Shown piece after piece: positions 54,080-62,979 of a stretch of 64,000 nt of DNA. Within the stretch, counting starts at the first letter, position 1. Each line of letters opens with the position of its first letter. The notes under the pieces are model-generated. The model saw nothing but the letters and a program-made list of their open reading frames with translations. It did not search any database and was not told where the DNA came from. The DNA is from Mesorhizobium sp. LSJC280B00 (GTDB lineage: Bacteria; Pseudomonadota; Alphaproteobacteria; Rhizobiales; Rhizobiaceae), in NCBI RefSeq assembly GCF_000502835.1, contig NZ_AYVL01000002.1:173772-237771 (forward strand). Direction: 5' to 3'. Position numbers and translations under genes: made by a program.

Positions 54080-54265
54080 TCAGGCTTTCTTCGCCTTCTT
54101 GGCGGCGTCATCCGACTTTGCGGGGGCTTCCTCGGTGAGGTAGCCCTGCCGGAGAGCGTGCTCGGCCTGCGCCTCGGTCAGCGCGATCGGTATTCCTTCG
54201 CCCGGGTTGGGAACGCCGGCGACCGTTTTGCCGGCCAGAGCAGTTGGATAATAGGCCTTTTTCAT
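54080..54265 (-). CDS. Small phage protein
   Basis: A 61-residue protein with a Lys/Ala-rich tail. The segment ALTEAQAEHALRQGYL forms a short helix-turn typical of small tail-associated proteins. It lies between gpW and gpV, and no function can be assigned. Confidence 0.6.
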   Translation of the reverse strand: MKKAYYPTALAGKTVAGVPNPGEGIPIALTEAQAEHALRQGYLTEEAPAKSDDAAKKAKKA

Positions 54266-54274
54266 GTGATCCTC

Positions 54275-54832
54275 CTATACGGGCACGTCGGTGTCCGAAC
54301 CGCCAGATTCGACGCCGCCGTGCTTGTGGGTGTCGCCGATTTCCTTGTCATTGTGCTTCATCGACGAGCCGTGCGTGACAAATTCGTCTGCCTGGACACT
54401 GAGCTTCGAGCCCGATATCTCGACCGTCGTGTCGCCGACCTGAAACTTCAGGCCACCGGACACCAGGGTGATGGTGACGTCCCCGAACGTGAGCTTGTGC
54501 TCGCCACCATCCTGCGACGGCGAGGGATTCTCGTCCGTCCAGTGATAAGGTTCCGCCATGCCCTGCTCGAGATCACCGGCCTCTGACCGGATCACCATCA
54601 CCTGACCGAGCGACGGCATGCTGTGCAGCTTCAACGCCCCGGCAACTTGACCGACCGGAACCCATGGCGACAGCACATTGTCTCCGTCATCATCCTTTCC
54701 GAGGACTAGGCGCACCAGATGGTTCGTGGCGTCGACATCATTGACCTTCCCGACCCAATGGCTGCCGGCCAGCCGCCGTTCATGTTCCTGCAGCCGCTCA
54801 AATACGGAGCGCAGAACGCGGTGAAGGCTCAT
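54275..54832 (-). CDS. Baseplate spike protein V
   Basis: A 185-residue homologue of P2 gpV, the membrane-piercing spike. The N-terminal OB-fold has WVPVGQVAGALKLHSMPSLGQV, and a beta-helix with GDVTITLVSGGLKFQVGDTTVEI follows. The C-terminal tip DTHKHGG carries the HxH pair that binds iron in P2. It overlaps the next gene by four bases. Confidence 0.92.
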   Translation of the reverse strand: MSLHRVLRSVFERLQEHERRLAGSHWVGKVNDVDATNHLVRLVLGKDDDGDNVLSPWVPVGQVAGALKLHSMPSLGQVMVIRSEAGDLEQGMAEPYHWTDENPSPSQDGGEHKLTFGDVTITLVSGGLKFQVGDTTVEISGSKLSVQADEFVTHGSSMKHNDKEIGDTHKHGGVESGGSDTDVPV

Positions 54833-55629
54833 GGCACCTGCTGAGGCGGAACGATCTCGCCTTGCTGCGGCGCGTCGACGTCCTCGAGGTCCGGCACGCT
54901 GCCATCGCCTTCGTCCACTGAACCCGACAGCGGCGCGAGGCCGGTCGCCTCGAATGCCGCATCGGTCAGGCCAAAATTCGTCTGGAACAGCTCGTAGTCG
55001 TGCAGTCCTGCCGGGTCTTCGACCAGTCCTTTAATGTGGTCGGCCAGGACCTCGCCTTCGGAGCCGGCGCCATCGGCGCGCAGCAGCGCGTCCATTTCCA
55101 GCCAGGCACCATAGAGCGGCCTGCCGAAGTCGGCGTCGGCGACGCAATCAAGTTCATAGACGATCTCCATGCATGGGATCTTCACCCCGCCCTGGATCTC
55201 GACGAGCACAAAGCGGCTCACCTTGTCGTCGATCTTGAGCACGAACCGACGCCAGACCTTCACCCAAGCCGGCACGCCATAGTGCATCGCCGCGTCGATC
55301 TGCCGGCCGATCGTGTTGAGCGCCAAGCCGGCCCCGACATTGTCGATCTCGAACGTGACCGAGTCGGGCAGTTCTATCTTCGACGGCGGCAGATACACGT
55401 AGATGTTCGTGCGGACGATCTGGCAGCCGCCCTGCGTCTCGAGTCCAACTGGCTTGCCTTTCGCCTCGCCGGTGTAGATGGCAATCACCGGCCTTGGTTT
55501 CGCATTGGCCGCGCGCAGGGTCTCGGTGATTGGGTCGAGAGGCTGATCGTAAATCTGGTCCTGCGCCCACGTCCGGCCGGCGAGAAGCCGCGCCAGCATA
55601 ATGCGCGTGGCGAGACTGATAAGGCTCAT
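54829..55629 (-). CDS. Phage hypothetical protein before gpV
   Basis: A 266-residue protein starting MSLISLATRIMLARLLAG. The core CQIVRTNIYVYLPPSKIEL and MEIVYELDCVADADFG is beta-rich, and the C-terminal third is acidic. No family was recognised. Its position after the head genes and before the baseplate suggests a tail-completion or neck role; this is inference. Confidence 0.7.
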   Translation of the reverse strand: MSLISLATRIMLARLLAGRTWAQDQIYDQPLDPITETLRAANAKPRPVIAIYTGEAKGKPVGLETQGGCQIVRTNIYVYLPPSKIELPDSVTFEIDNVGAGLALNTIGRQIDAAMHYGVPAWVKVWRRFVLKIDDKVSRFVLVEIQGGVKIPCMEIVYELDCVADADFGRPLYGAWLEMDALLRADGAGSEGEVLADHIKGLVEDPAGLHDYELFQTNFGLTDAAFEATGLAPLSGSVDEGDGSVPDLEDVDAPQQGEIVPPQQVP

Positions 55630-56027
55630 GCCGGCACACAGATGCAAACGATGCGGCCGAGCTCGTCCGGATCCGTGCGGATAACGCGCAGCTTCACGCC
55701 CGACCGCGTCGGGTCGAGCAGCCAGATCTCGTCACCGTCAACCGGCCACGCGTCGCGGGTAGCGAAGCGCGAGTCCGTGTAGGAGACATGGATCTTGTCG
55801 GCAGCCAGACCGGGCTGAAATCCATCGTATTGGCCCTGGTCCTTCGGACGGGCCATGATCGGGTTGTAGTCGACCACGCCGACGACATCGATGTCGGCGC
55901 GACCTCCGTCCGCGGACCGGGAGAAATACTGGCCTGCGACCTTTCGAGCGACGCGCGTGGGCTCACCCATGAGCGCGTCGACCTCGGCCGAAACCAGCGT
56001 TTCCAGATCCGCGAACGGCGTTGTCAT
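55626..56027 (-). CDS. Phage head-tail joining-type protein
   Basis: A 133-residue protein beginning MTTPFADLETLVSAEVDALMG. The middle is beta-rich (AADKIHVSYTDSRFATRDAW, then DGDEIWLLDPTRSGVKL). It lies directly after the capsid gene and overlaps the next gene by four bases. The place suggests a head-completion role; no motif confirms it. Confidence 0.65.
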   Translation of the reverse strand: MTTPFADLETLVSAEVDALMGEPTRVARKVAGQYFSRSADGGRADIDVVGVVDYNPIMARPKDQGQYDGFQPGLAADKIHVSYTDSRFATRDAWPVDGDEIWLLDPTRSGVKLRVIRTDPDELGRIVCICVPA

Positions 56028-56040
56028 CTGGGAGGACGAC

Positions 56041-57084
56041 TTAGGTCCGGCGGGCGCGCATGAGCACGCGCGGGCGGGTGCAGTAGTGCAGGACGTTCGA
56101 TTGGAATTCCAGGTTGACACCCTTGTCGTTCGGCATCTGCCACTGCTTGGCGTACATCTCGAGCCCCATGGTGTTGACGGTCTCGATATAATCGGCCGGA
56201 GCGTAGACCGAGCGGAAGAGGCCGGGAACGCCGAGCGGAACGAACTTGGCTTCGTTGGTGTCGATGCCGATCGTCTGCCCGCCGCGGTAGTTGACCCAGG
56301 TGATGTCGAAAAGGGTGAAGGAACCCCAGACACCCTGCTGGACGCTGCCATTGTTGTTCTGGATGTAGGCCTGGCGGAGCGTGATCGCTTCGGCGATGTT
56401 CTTGTAGGTATCGCGAACTTCCTTGTGCGCGATGAGATCGTCGAAGAACGCGTCGCCGCAAAGTGCCATGACACCGGAGTAGGGAAGGCCGTCCAGGGTT
56501 GTTCCCATCGAGCGTGTCAGGGCAGTCGCCTTCTTGCGAAGGATGCCGTCGGCAGGCGCGGCATTGTCGAGGTCCCAATCGACCTCCGCTGCCACCGCCT
56601 CACCCATCTCGGTGTAGTAGTTGAACAGGATAGAACCGTCGGCGTCGAGGAGTTGACCCTTCGTGATGACGCTGAGGCGATGGTATTCCTCGGTCAGTGC
56701 GAAGGACTGGCGGACCTCGGCGCCGCGATTGGCGATCTTGTTTTGGAAGGTCTCGACGGCCCTTTCCTGGCCAAACGCGCGCACGCTCTGCACCTCGTCG
56801 GCGTAGATGGCGTCGTCGACCTGGAAGTGAGGCACGCCGAGCCTGCGCATGGCACGGCGATTCCTGCCGAACGTCTTGCCGGGCGCGCCGCGAGGCGAGG
56901 CTGGCACGAGGAAGACGTTCTGGTCTTTGTCCTTCTCGATGACCACGTCGAGGGTGTCGATCGAGGTCGTCTGGAAGAGACCGAGGCTGCTGATGAAGCT
57001 CGGCACGTATTTCAGTTCACGCATCGCATCGGACATCGTCGTGACCGAAAATGCGTCTTGGTCGAAGATATCGAGCACAGACAT
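56041..57084 (-). CDS. Major capsid protein (lambda gpE family)
   Basis: A 347-residue capsid protein with the lambda gpE signature (SVLDIFDQDAFSVTTMSDAM, IANRGAEVRQSFALTEEY). A terminator lies between it and the decoration protein gene, so the two may be expressed at different levels. Confidence 0.93.
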   Translation of the reverse strand: MSVLDIFDQDAFSVTTMSDAMRELKYVPSFISSLGLFQTTSIDTLDVVIEKDKDQNVFLVPASPRGAPGKTFGRNRRAMRRLGVPHFQVDDAIYADEVQSVRAFGQERAVETFQNKIANRGAEVRQSFALTEEYHRLSVITKGQLLDADGSILFNYYTEMGEAVAAEVDWDLDNAAPADGILRKKATALTRSMGTTLDGLPYSGVMALCGDAFFDDLIAHKEVRDTYKNIAEAITLRQAYIQNNNGSVQQGVWGSFTLFDITWVNYRGGQTIGIDTNEAKFVPLGVPGLFRSVYAPADYIETVNTMGLEMYAKQWQMPNDKGVNLEFQSNVLHYCTRPRVLMRARRT

Positions 57085-57098
57085 TGTGTTTTTCCCAC

Positions 57099-57124
57099 AA
57101 AAAAGCCCTGCGGATGGCAGGGCT
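57099..57124 (-). terminator. Terminator between decoration and capsid genes
   Basis: Read on the minus strand, an 8-bp stem AGCCCTGC / GCAGGGCT with a 5-base loop is followed by a run of six T. It stands within the late operon, between the decoration and capsid genes. Confidence 0.8.
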
Positions 57125-57182
57125 GATGGACCGATGCGGCGGCGCCGCGGTTAAGAGCCGGCGGGCGTACCCGCCGGGAACG

Positions 57183-57854
57183 CTAGTTGCGGAGGATGAT
57201 CTGAAGCTTCTCGAGTTCCTGCGTCGCGTCCGCCTTCTGGCCAGCAGTGATGCCGGCCGGCCAGGCGATGCAGTTGCCGTTCAGCTCGGCCTCACGGACG
57301 ATCGCCGCGATGCCAATACGAGCATCCGCCGGCGTGGTGGCCGGATAGATCGCGTAGCCGCCGGGGATCTCGGCGCCGTCGGTGGCTGTCGGGTCGAACG
57401 CAACCCATTCATAGTCGACGCCGTCGGCCGCCACAGTGACGGTGAAGCGGTCGCCAGCCACGAAGTCCGTCGCATCGGCGATCGTGAACTTGATCTCCTT
57501 GGTGAAGGCGACGCCAACCGTGGCCTTGCCGATCGACTTGCCCGAGGGGTCGAACACCTCGAAGGTGCCGGCGTTGGTCGCGGGTTCGGTGCAGATGACG
57601 TTGTAGACGCCGTCCTTCACCTTCGAAGAGACCGCCGGGTTGGCGAGGGTGAGCGCGCCTCCACCGGCAGTGTTGCCCGCGTCGGCCGCCGCAGTGGCGA
57701 CGATATCGGCGACAACAGCCTTCTTTGCGATCAGACTGTTGGCGACGATGGTCTGCGAGAACGCGATCTTCACGGCCTCGCGCGAGCGGTGCCAGTGAGC
57801 CTCGCTCATGATGGCCTCACCGGGATGGAGGCCTTCCGTAAGCACGGTTACCAT
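57183..57854 (-). CDS. Head decoration protein (lambda gpD family)
   Basis: A 223-residue protein. Its N-terminus (LTEGLHPGEAIMSEA) and C-terminus (EAELNGNCIAWPAGITAGQK) are gpD-like, which in lambda is only about 110 residues. The middle (about residues 55-145, KVKDGVYNVICTEPATN ... DFVAGDRFTVTVA) is an inserted beta domain. It stabilises the capsid against internal pressure. Confidence 0.88.
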   Translation of the reverse strand: MVTVLTEGLHPGEAIMSEAHWHRSREAVKIAFSQTIVANSLIAKKAVVADIVATAAADAGNTAGGGALTLANPAVSSKVKDGVYNVICTEPATNAGTFEVFDPSGKSIGKATVGVAFTKEIKFTIADATDFVAGDRFTVTVAADGVDYEWVAFDPTATDGAEIPGGYAIYPATTPADARIGIAAIVREAELNGNCIAWPAGITAGQKADATQELEKLQIILRN

Positions 57855-57900
57855 TTGAAAACTCCGTTATGGAAGTTGGGATGACCGGGTGGAACGGGCT

Positions 57901-58311
57901 TCAGTTCACGCGGCGGTTTGCGTTGGTGACAGCCTTGCCCCAGCCGGCGGCGACCGTGGCGCTGGCCTCGGTCGAGTCCTGGGTGCCGAGGCCGAGAGCT
58001 CCGGCCTCCGCCTTCTTCTTTTCGAACGCCTTCGCCTTGGCGGCGGCTTCATCGGCGGCCGCCTTGGCGGGATCGACCGCCGGTGTTTTGGCGTCAACAG
58101 CCGCCTTGGTGTCCTCGGCAGCGGCATTCAGGAAGGAAATCGCGGTCTCGGACGAGAGGTCGGCGTCGACCAGCAACTTTGCCAGCTTTGGATGCGCCTT
58201 GGCCGCCTCGGTGCCGGTGATTGCCGAGATGCGGGTGCGTTCGTCTGACTTGGCCTTGGCTGCGGCTTCCGCCTGAATCTTGGCAATGTCAGCCGTTTCG
58301 GTGGTGCTCAT
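57901..58311 (-). CDS. Nested scaffold protein (Nu3-like)
   Basis: Within the protease gene an in-frame ATG at residue 285 (MSTTETADIAKIQ) is preceded by GGAGG seven bases away. Translation from it would give a 136-residue, coil-rich protein that is the C-terminal scaffold alone, as lambda Nu3 within C. Independent start is predicted from the ribosome site; it is not proven here. Confidence 0.75.
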   Translation of the reverse strand: MSTTETADIAKIQAEAAAKAKSDERTRISAITGTEAAKAHPKLAKLLVDADLSSETAISFLNAAAEDTKAAVDAKTPAVDPAKAAADEAAAKAKAFEKKKAEAGALGLGTQDSTEASATVAAGWGKAVTNANRRVN

Positions 58312-59163
58312 GAAGGATCCTCCGGAGCGTTGAAAGCGGCGGTTTTTGCCGCGGGTGGAAAGTGCGGCGAACGCCGCTTCGAACTGGCCGACTTCATCGG
58401 CCATTCCCAGGGCGACGGCATTGGCGCCGACCTCAACGCCTCCGCCGCCGAATTTCTTGATGACGGTGTCGGGCGTCACGTTGCGGTGCTTTGAGACAGC
58501 CGAGACGAAAACACTCGCGAGGTCGTCGACCATCTTCTGAATGCGAGCCTTGCCCTCATCGGTCTCGACGTTCGGCCGTTTGCCTGGCGACTGCGACGAG
58601 ACGAACTCGAGCCTGCTGATACCGGCTTTTTCTTCGGCCTTCTTGCGATCGGTAATGCCGAGCACGACGCCGATCGAGCCGAGGACGGCCAGGTCGCTCA
58701 CCACGACTTTGTCGGCTGCGGACGCGATCCAGTAACCGCCGCTCGCTGCCATGCCGCTGACATAAGCCGTAACCGGCTTCTTGGCCCGCGCGGCGAAGAT
58801 GGCTGCGGCCAGTTCGTCGCAGCCATTGGCCTCGCCGCCTGGGCTGTCGACGTTGATCATGATCGCGTCAACCGTCTTGTCGTCGAGTGCCGCTTGCAGA
58901 TCACGCCGTAGGATCTCGTAGGACGTTGCGCCAGAGAACGCGACGAACAGGTTCGCCTTCTTGAACAGCGGACCGGAGACGTCGAGGATCGCAACATTTT
59001 CGCGGATCTTCAGCCTCTCTCCGTTGTCGGCCCGGGCAGATCGATAAGCTTCCAGGGCCTCCGGCGTCGTCGAGTTTTCGCGCGAGGCAATGGCAACAAG
59101 TTCCTCGACGCGCTCGGGCAGCATTGCCCATGGCGCCGAAATCGCGGCTTCGACGATGTTCAT
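57901..59163 (-). CDS. S49-family prohead protease with scaffold domain (lambda C-like)
   Basis: A 420-residue fusion. The first 280 residues are a SppA/S49 serine peptidase (VDAIMINVDSPGGEANGC, then SGMAASGGYWIASAADK with the catalytic Ser). The remainder is an Ala/Lys-rich scaffold domain. The ATG used has GGAGGATCAG upstream, so the longer frame is not used. In lambda, C and Nu3 have the same layout. It overlaps the gpW gene by four bases. Confidence 0.9.
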   Translation of the reverse strand: MNIVEAAISAPWAMLPERVEELVAIASRENSTTPEALEAYRSARADNGERLKIRENVAILDVSGPLFKKANLFVAFSGATSYEILRRDLQAALDDKTVDAIMINVDSPGGEANGCDELAAAIFAARAKKPVTAYVSGMAASGGYWIASAADKVVVSDLAVLGSIGVVLGITDRKKAEEKAGISRLEFVSSQSPGKRPNVETDEGKARIQKMVDDLASVFVSAVSKHRNVTPDTVIKKFGGGGVEVGANAVALGMADEVGQFEAAFAALSTRGKNRRFQRSGGSFMSTTETADIAKIQAEAAAKAKSDERTRISAITGTEAAKAHPKLAKLLVDADLSSETAISFLNAAAEDTKAAVDAKTPAVDPAKAAADEAAAKAKAFEKKKAEAGALGLGTQDSTEASATVAAGWGKAVTNANRRVN

Positions 59164-59447
59164 CTGATCCTCCGCCCAGGCCAGGTGTCCTGGCGATAGC
59201 CGCCGGTGATGGCGAATCTGGTCGGTCCTCGACCGCGTTTGGCCGCGCATTCCGACTCGAGCCGGGCAATCAGGGCACCGAACATCGCGAAGTCGCCTGC
59301 GCTGTACTTCACTGTTCGGTCACGGAAGGTGATTTCCGTGACTTGGCCACCGACCGAAGCTTTCATATAGGCGGGGCGAAGCGCGACCAGCGCAATGCAC
59401 GGGTCGTACTCCTCGACGCCGAATATCAGGTCGAAGTCGATCGCCAC
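59160..59447 (-). CDS. Head-tail joining protein (gpW-like)
   Basis: A 95-residue protein with EITFRDRTVKYSAGDFAMFGALIARLE, the gpW pattern. In lambda gpW lies between terminase and portal; here it lies between portal and protease. Its stop overlaps the protease ATG (ATGA). Confidence 0.8.
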   Translation of the reverse strand: MAIDFDLIFGVEEYDPCIALVALRPAYMKASVGGQVTEITFRDRTVKYSAGDFAMFGALIARLESECAAKRGRGPTRFAITGGYRQDTWPGRRIR

Positions 59448-59450
59448 GGC

Positions 59451-61145
59451 CTATTCCTCGTCCAGTTTTGCTTCGAGATCGTCGTCGAGTTCCGCGGCCA
59501 GCGACGAATCCGGGTCGTCTTCAGCCGCGGCGCCCGCCTTTTTGGGTTGATCAGGCGGCGCCCCAGCGTTTTTCGCCTCTTCCAGCGCAGCTTCCTCACC
59601 ACCCTTGACCTGCAGGATATCGGTCGCCGCCCACGGCTTGGGCAGGTTGAGCTCGTCGTGCAGCGCGTTTTCGGCCGCGCGCTGGCGAGCGTCGTCGTCC
59701 CAATCGCGCCCGTATTCTTCAGCGATCTCCGACAATGTCGTTGCCTGCATGTCCTTGCGGACCTGGTAAGCGCGAGCGGTCTTGAAATCGTCGGCCTGCG
59801 GCCTGGCCGGCCCGGTCCATGTCGCGCGTGCCGCGAAGGCCATCATCTCTTTGAAGCGGTGATACCCGCCCGGGAATTCGATGCGCCCCGTGGCGATCTC
59901 CTCGTCCAGCCACCACAGAAACACCATGTTGCAGAACGGCACGATTAGGTTGTTGCGTCGGCGCATGACGGTCAGCCATTCGACGGCGCCAGCCATGCGG
60001 ACTGACGAATAGGTGGCCCCGCGATAGTCGCCGGTCGCACTCTCGTAGGTGACGCCGCCACCTCGAGCGATCTCGCGCAGCAGCCAGCCGAGAAAATGGT
60101 CGAGCTGCTGGCCAGGCTGCTTCGCCTCGGTGAAATTGAGTTCGTCGCCCGGGAACAGGTGGGCGATGCGGCCGTGCTGCGACAGATCAATGCTGGCGCC
60201 GTCGTACCATTCGCCTTTGATGTTTGAGAATGCCGAGGCGGACATGTCGACCGCGCCGCCGTTCACCCGATCTTGCTGGGTAAACAGCCCGTCGTAGGCG
60301 GCGACGCCAGAGATGTTGGTCTTCAACGTCGCGGCGAAGATGGTCTGAATCATCGCCGAGGTTAGGTTGGCGTCGAAATACTGGTCGACCTGGCGGACAA
60401 CCTTCAATACCGACGCGAACGGACCGATGCCGCGGGTGCTGGCGATCGTCGGGTCTTTGATGTGCAACACATTCGGCCTGCCATCTGCGTCGAGCGCGCG
60501 AATGTCACGTTCGCGCCAGCCGAGCAGGTTCTCACGCTCGCGAAGCCGGTAACCGATCGGTAGGCCCCACGCGTCGACCTTGACGCCTTGGATCATGCCG
60601 CCGGTGTAGTCGGTCCAGTTGACCAGCCGCGTCGGCGGCGTCATCAGCACCTTGGTCAATGACGCACTGCCTTCGCGGCGTATCATCGGCATCAGCGCCA
60701 GGATCTCGCCATGCCCCATGTAGGAGGCGTAAGCCGCCTGCTGCATTTGGCTGAAGTTCATCTGGCCTTGGGCGTCACATTCACGCGGATTGTTCGCCCA
60801 CGCGCGGAATCGGGTCTCGACGTTGCGAGCCCATTTCGTCGCAAATTCCGGTTTCCAGCCGAGCACATCCGCGTCGGGGCGGCTTGCCATACGCAAACCG
60901 GAGCCGACGACTCCACCAGATGAGACCTCGACGATGCCGGACATAAACCCGGAGTTCTGAATCGCTGATATAGACCGCGCCGCGGCTTTTTCCCACGATG
61001 CCTGGACGTCCTGCTGCTGTTCCCGCAACTGCGGGTTCCAGCCGACGAGGAACGGGCTCCTTTCGCTCTGAAAATACGCCGCTTTCGGCTTCGGAACGGC
61101 CGCGCTCGACCGAAAAGGCCGGCTGAGACGTTCGAGCATGCCCAT
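59451..61145 (-). CDS. Portal protein (lambda gpB family)
   Basis: A 564-residue portal protein. The segments SGVVGSGLRMASRPD, PPTRLVNWTDYTGGMIQGVK and PGQQLDHFLGWLLREIARGGGVTYESATGDYRGATYSS (quoted in part) are diagnostic. The ATG follows AGGATCATC. A negatively charged C-terminal tail ends the protein. Confidence 0.94.
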   Translation of the reverse strand: MGMLERLSRPFRSSAAVPKPKAAYFQSERSPFLVGWNPQLREQQQDVQASWEKAAARSISAIQNSGFMSGIVEVSSGGVVGSGLRMASRPDADVLGWKPEFATKWARNVETRFRAWANNPRECDAQGQMNFSQMQQAAYASYMGHGEILALMPMIRREGSASLTKVLMTPPTRLVNWTDYTGGMIQGVKVDAWGLPIGYRLRERENLLGWRERDIRALDADGRPNVLHIKDPTIASTRGIGPFASVLKVVRQVDQYFDANLTSAMIQTIFAATLKTNISGVAAYDGLFTQQDRVNGGAVDMSASAFSNIKGEWYDGASIDLSQHGRIAHLFPGDELNFTEAKQPGQQLDHFLGWLLREIARGGGVTYESATGDYRGATYSSVRMAGAVEWLTVMRRRNNLIVPFCNMVFLWWLDEEIATGRIEFPGGYHRFKEMMAFAARATWTGPARPQADDFKTARAYQVRKDMQATTLSEIAEEYGRDWDDDARQRAAENALHDELNLPKPWAATDILQVKGGEEAALEEAKNAGAPPDQPKKAGAAAEDDPDSSLAAELDDDLEAKLDEE

Positions 61146-61152
61146 GATGATC

Positions 61153-62979
61153 CTAGCCGTGGAGCCGCTTCACGCTGTCTTTCAGGCTCGGCCGAGTGTT
61201 CGGCTTGCCCTTCAGATCTTCGTAGCGACTGTCAAAATCGAAGCGGCAAAGTTGTTTTGCCGCGATCCCATAAACGGTGCAGTCCAGCGCCTCGGCTTTT
61301 CTCTTCCCAATGCGGGCGAAAATGATCTCGGGGCGCCCGTCTTTCCCGTATTTCAGTTCGCGCCGCTCGGCGGTGAGCTGGATGAAGTACTGTTCTGTCA
61401 GCACGTTGCCGAAGCGAAACGACTGCTGCTCGTGGGGTTCCAGTGGCAAAGAGACCAGGATGTCGGTCTTCACCTGGTCGACGCCGACGATGTAGAGCGT
61501 CGCCGAGCGGTTGCGCCGCCGCGTCGTGCTCGCCTTCAGGACCGGCCGAGGACCGTCGTCGCCCTTGATGGCGACAATCTTCCTGCCCTGTGTCCGTTCG
61601 CAGTAGTCGTAGACCCGCTGGGTCATATTGCCGTCGCCCGAGTCGACGCAGGCTGCCTCGACGCCGATCTCACCGCCGAGCGGATGCTTCCAGACGGTCA
61701 TGAGGAGCGAATCGAGCTCGTCCCATGTGGTTTGAAGCAGCGCCGAGCCGCGGATGACGAGATGGCCGAGCACATAACGATGGTTGCGCGACCAGCCGAC
61801 CAGCACCACCTCGAGGCGGTCGACCTGGACGTCAACGCCGGCCGTGATGTAGGCGACATCTTCGGGAATATCCTGACGCCATGCCGATTGTGCATGATCC
61901 CACGCGATGCCGAAGTTTTCGCAGCGCGCGAGGAGCTGGTTCTCGTTGACATAGTTGATCGCGGTCGACCAAACCTTGCCGAGCACGGTGTTGTAGAACA
62001 CCTGCATGTCGGAAGCGCCGGCCTTCAGCGCTTTCTCATACTCCTCGACCAGCTTCGGCCATGACGCATTGGCGAACTGCGAGATCAGCGCGTTCAGCCG
62101 GAAGCCAGCGTGGCCCTTGACGTGCGGCGCGGTCGCGCGCCACTCGCCGTTCTCGACCATCTGCGGCTTGAACCGCTCTTCGATCTCGGTGCCGCAATTC
62201 GGGCACATGCAGACGACCGTTTCGGGTTGCCCCGACTTCCAGTCCAGATGTTCCCACATCAATTCGAACGGCACGTCGCAGTGCACGCACGGGATCTCGA
62301 AAACCCGCTTGTCCGATTCCTCATAGCGCTTGATGATGATCGACGTGGCTTCGTCGGTCGGCGTCGATCCGACAACGATCTTACGATCGGCAAACGACGT
62401 CGTCCGTTTCTCGCCCAGCTTGATCGGGTCACCTTCCTTGGTGACCTTCATGCCGTCGACCTCGTCGCACAGCAGCACCTTGGCCGTGTGCCGGCGAAGG
62501 TTACGTGGCGCCATGGCCGACAGGATCTTCAGCGATCCGCCGCCGAGCAGCATTCGTTGCGTCAGCGTGTTGCGACCGTCAAACCGGCCGATTCGCATGA
62601 CGTCGCGCAGCGCCGGCGTCTCGCGAAAGGCCGGATCGAGCTCGTCGACTGCAATGCCCCGAGCGTCGTCATCCGTCGGCATCAGCAGGATGATCGGGCA
62701 GGGGTCGTTGACCGCAAATGCCCCGATCGTCGCGATAAGGCTGACAGTGTAGCCAGTTCGGGCGCTCTTGATGACCGAAACCCGCTCGATCAGCGGGTCG
62801 CCCATCGCGTCCAGGATCCCGCGCTGGAATTTCCATGGCCGAAAGCGGCCAGGCGCAGCCGATGACGTCGCCGAAAGGCGGAAGTGCTTGGCCGCCCACT
62901 GCGAAAATGACAGGATCTCAGGGGGTCGAAGCGCCTTGCCGAGAGCGCCAAAAAGGCGCTTCACGGCATCACTTTTCAC
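61153..62979 (-). CDS. Terminase large subunit (lambda gpA family)
   Basis: A 608-residue packaging motor and nuclease. The P-loop analogue is VIKSARTGYTVS near residue 73 and the Walker B LLCDEVDG follows. A zinc motif CVHCDVPFE ... CMCPNCGTEIE marks gpA-type terminases; the nuclease Asp is in AGVDVQVDRLEV. The GTG at 62979 has GGGAG upstream and is preferred; a second GTG at 63000 lacks it. It overlaps the small subunit by 11 bases. Confidence 0.93.
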   Translation of the reverse strand: MKSDAVKRLFGALGKALRPPEILSFSQWAAKHFRLSATSSAAPGRFRPWKFQRGILDAMGDPLIERVSVIKSARTGYTVSLIATIGAFAVNDPCPIILLMPTDDDARGIAVDELDPAFRETPALRDVMRIGRFDGRNTLTQRMLLGGGSLKILSAMAPRNLRRHTAKVLLCDEVDGMKVTKEGDPIKLGEKRTTSFADRKIVVGSTPTDEATSIIIKRYEESDKRVFEIPCVHCDVPFELMWEHLDWKSGQPETVVCMCPNCGTEIEERFKPQMVENGEWRATAPHVKGHAGFRLNALISQFANASWPKLVEEYEKALKAGASDMQVFYNTVLGKVWSTAINYVNENQLLARCENFGIAWDHAQSAWRQDIPEDVAYITAGVDVQVDRLEVVLVGWSRNHRYVLGHLVIRGSALLQTTWDELDSLLMTVWKHPLGGEIGVEAACVDSGDGNMTQRVYDYCERTQGRKIVAIKGDDGPRPVLKASTTRRRNRSATLYIVGVDQVKTDILVSLPLEPHEQQSFRFGNVLTEQYFIQLTAERRELKYGKDGRPEIIFARIGKRKAEALDCTVYGIAAKQLCRFDFDSRYEDLKGKPNTRPSLKDSVKRLHG

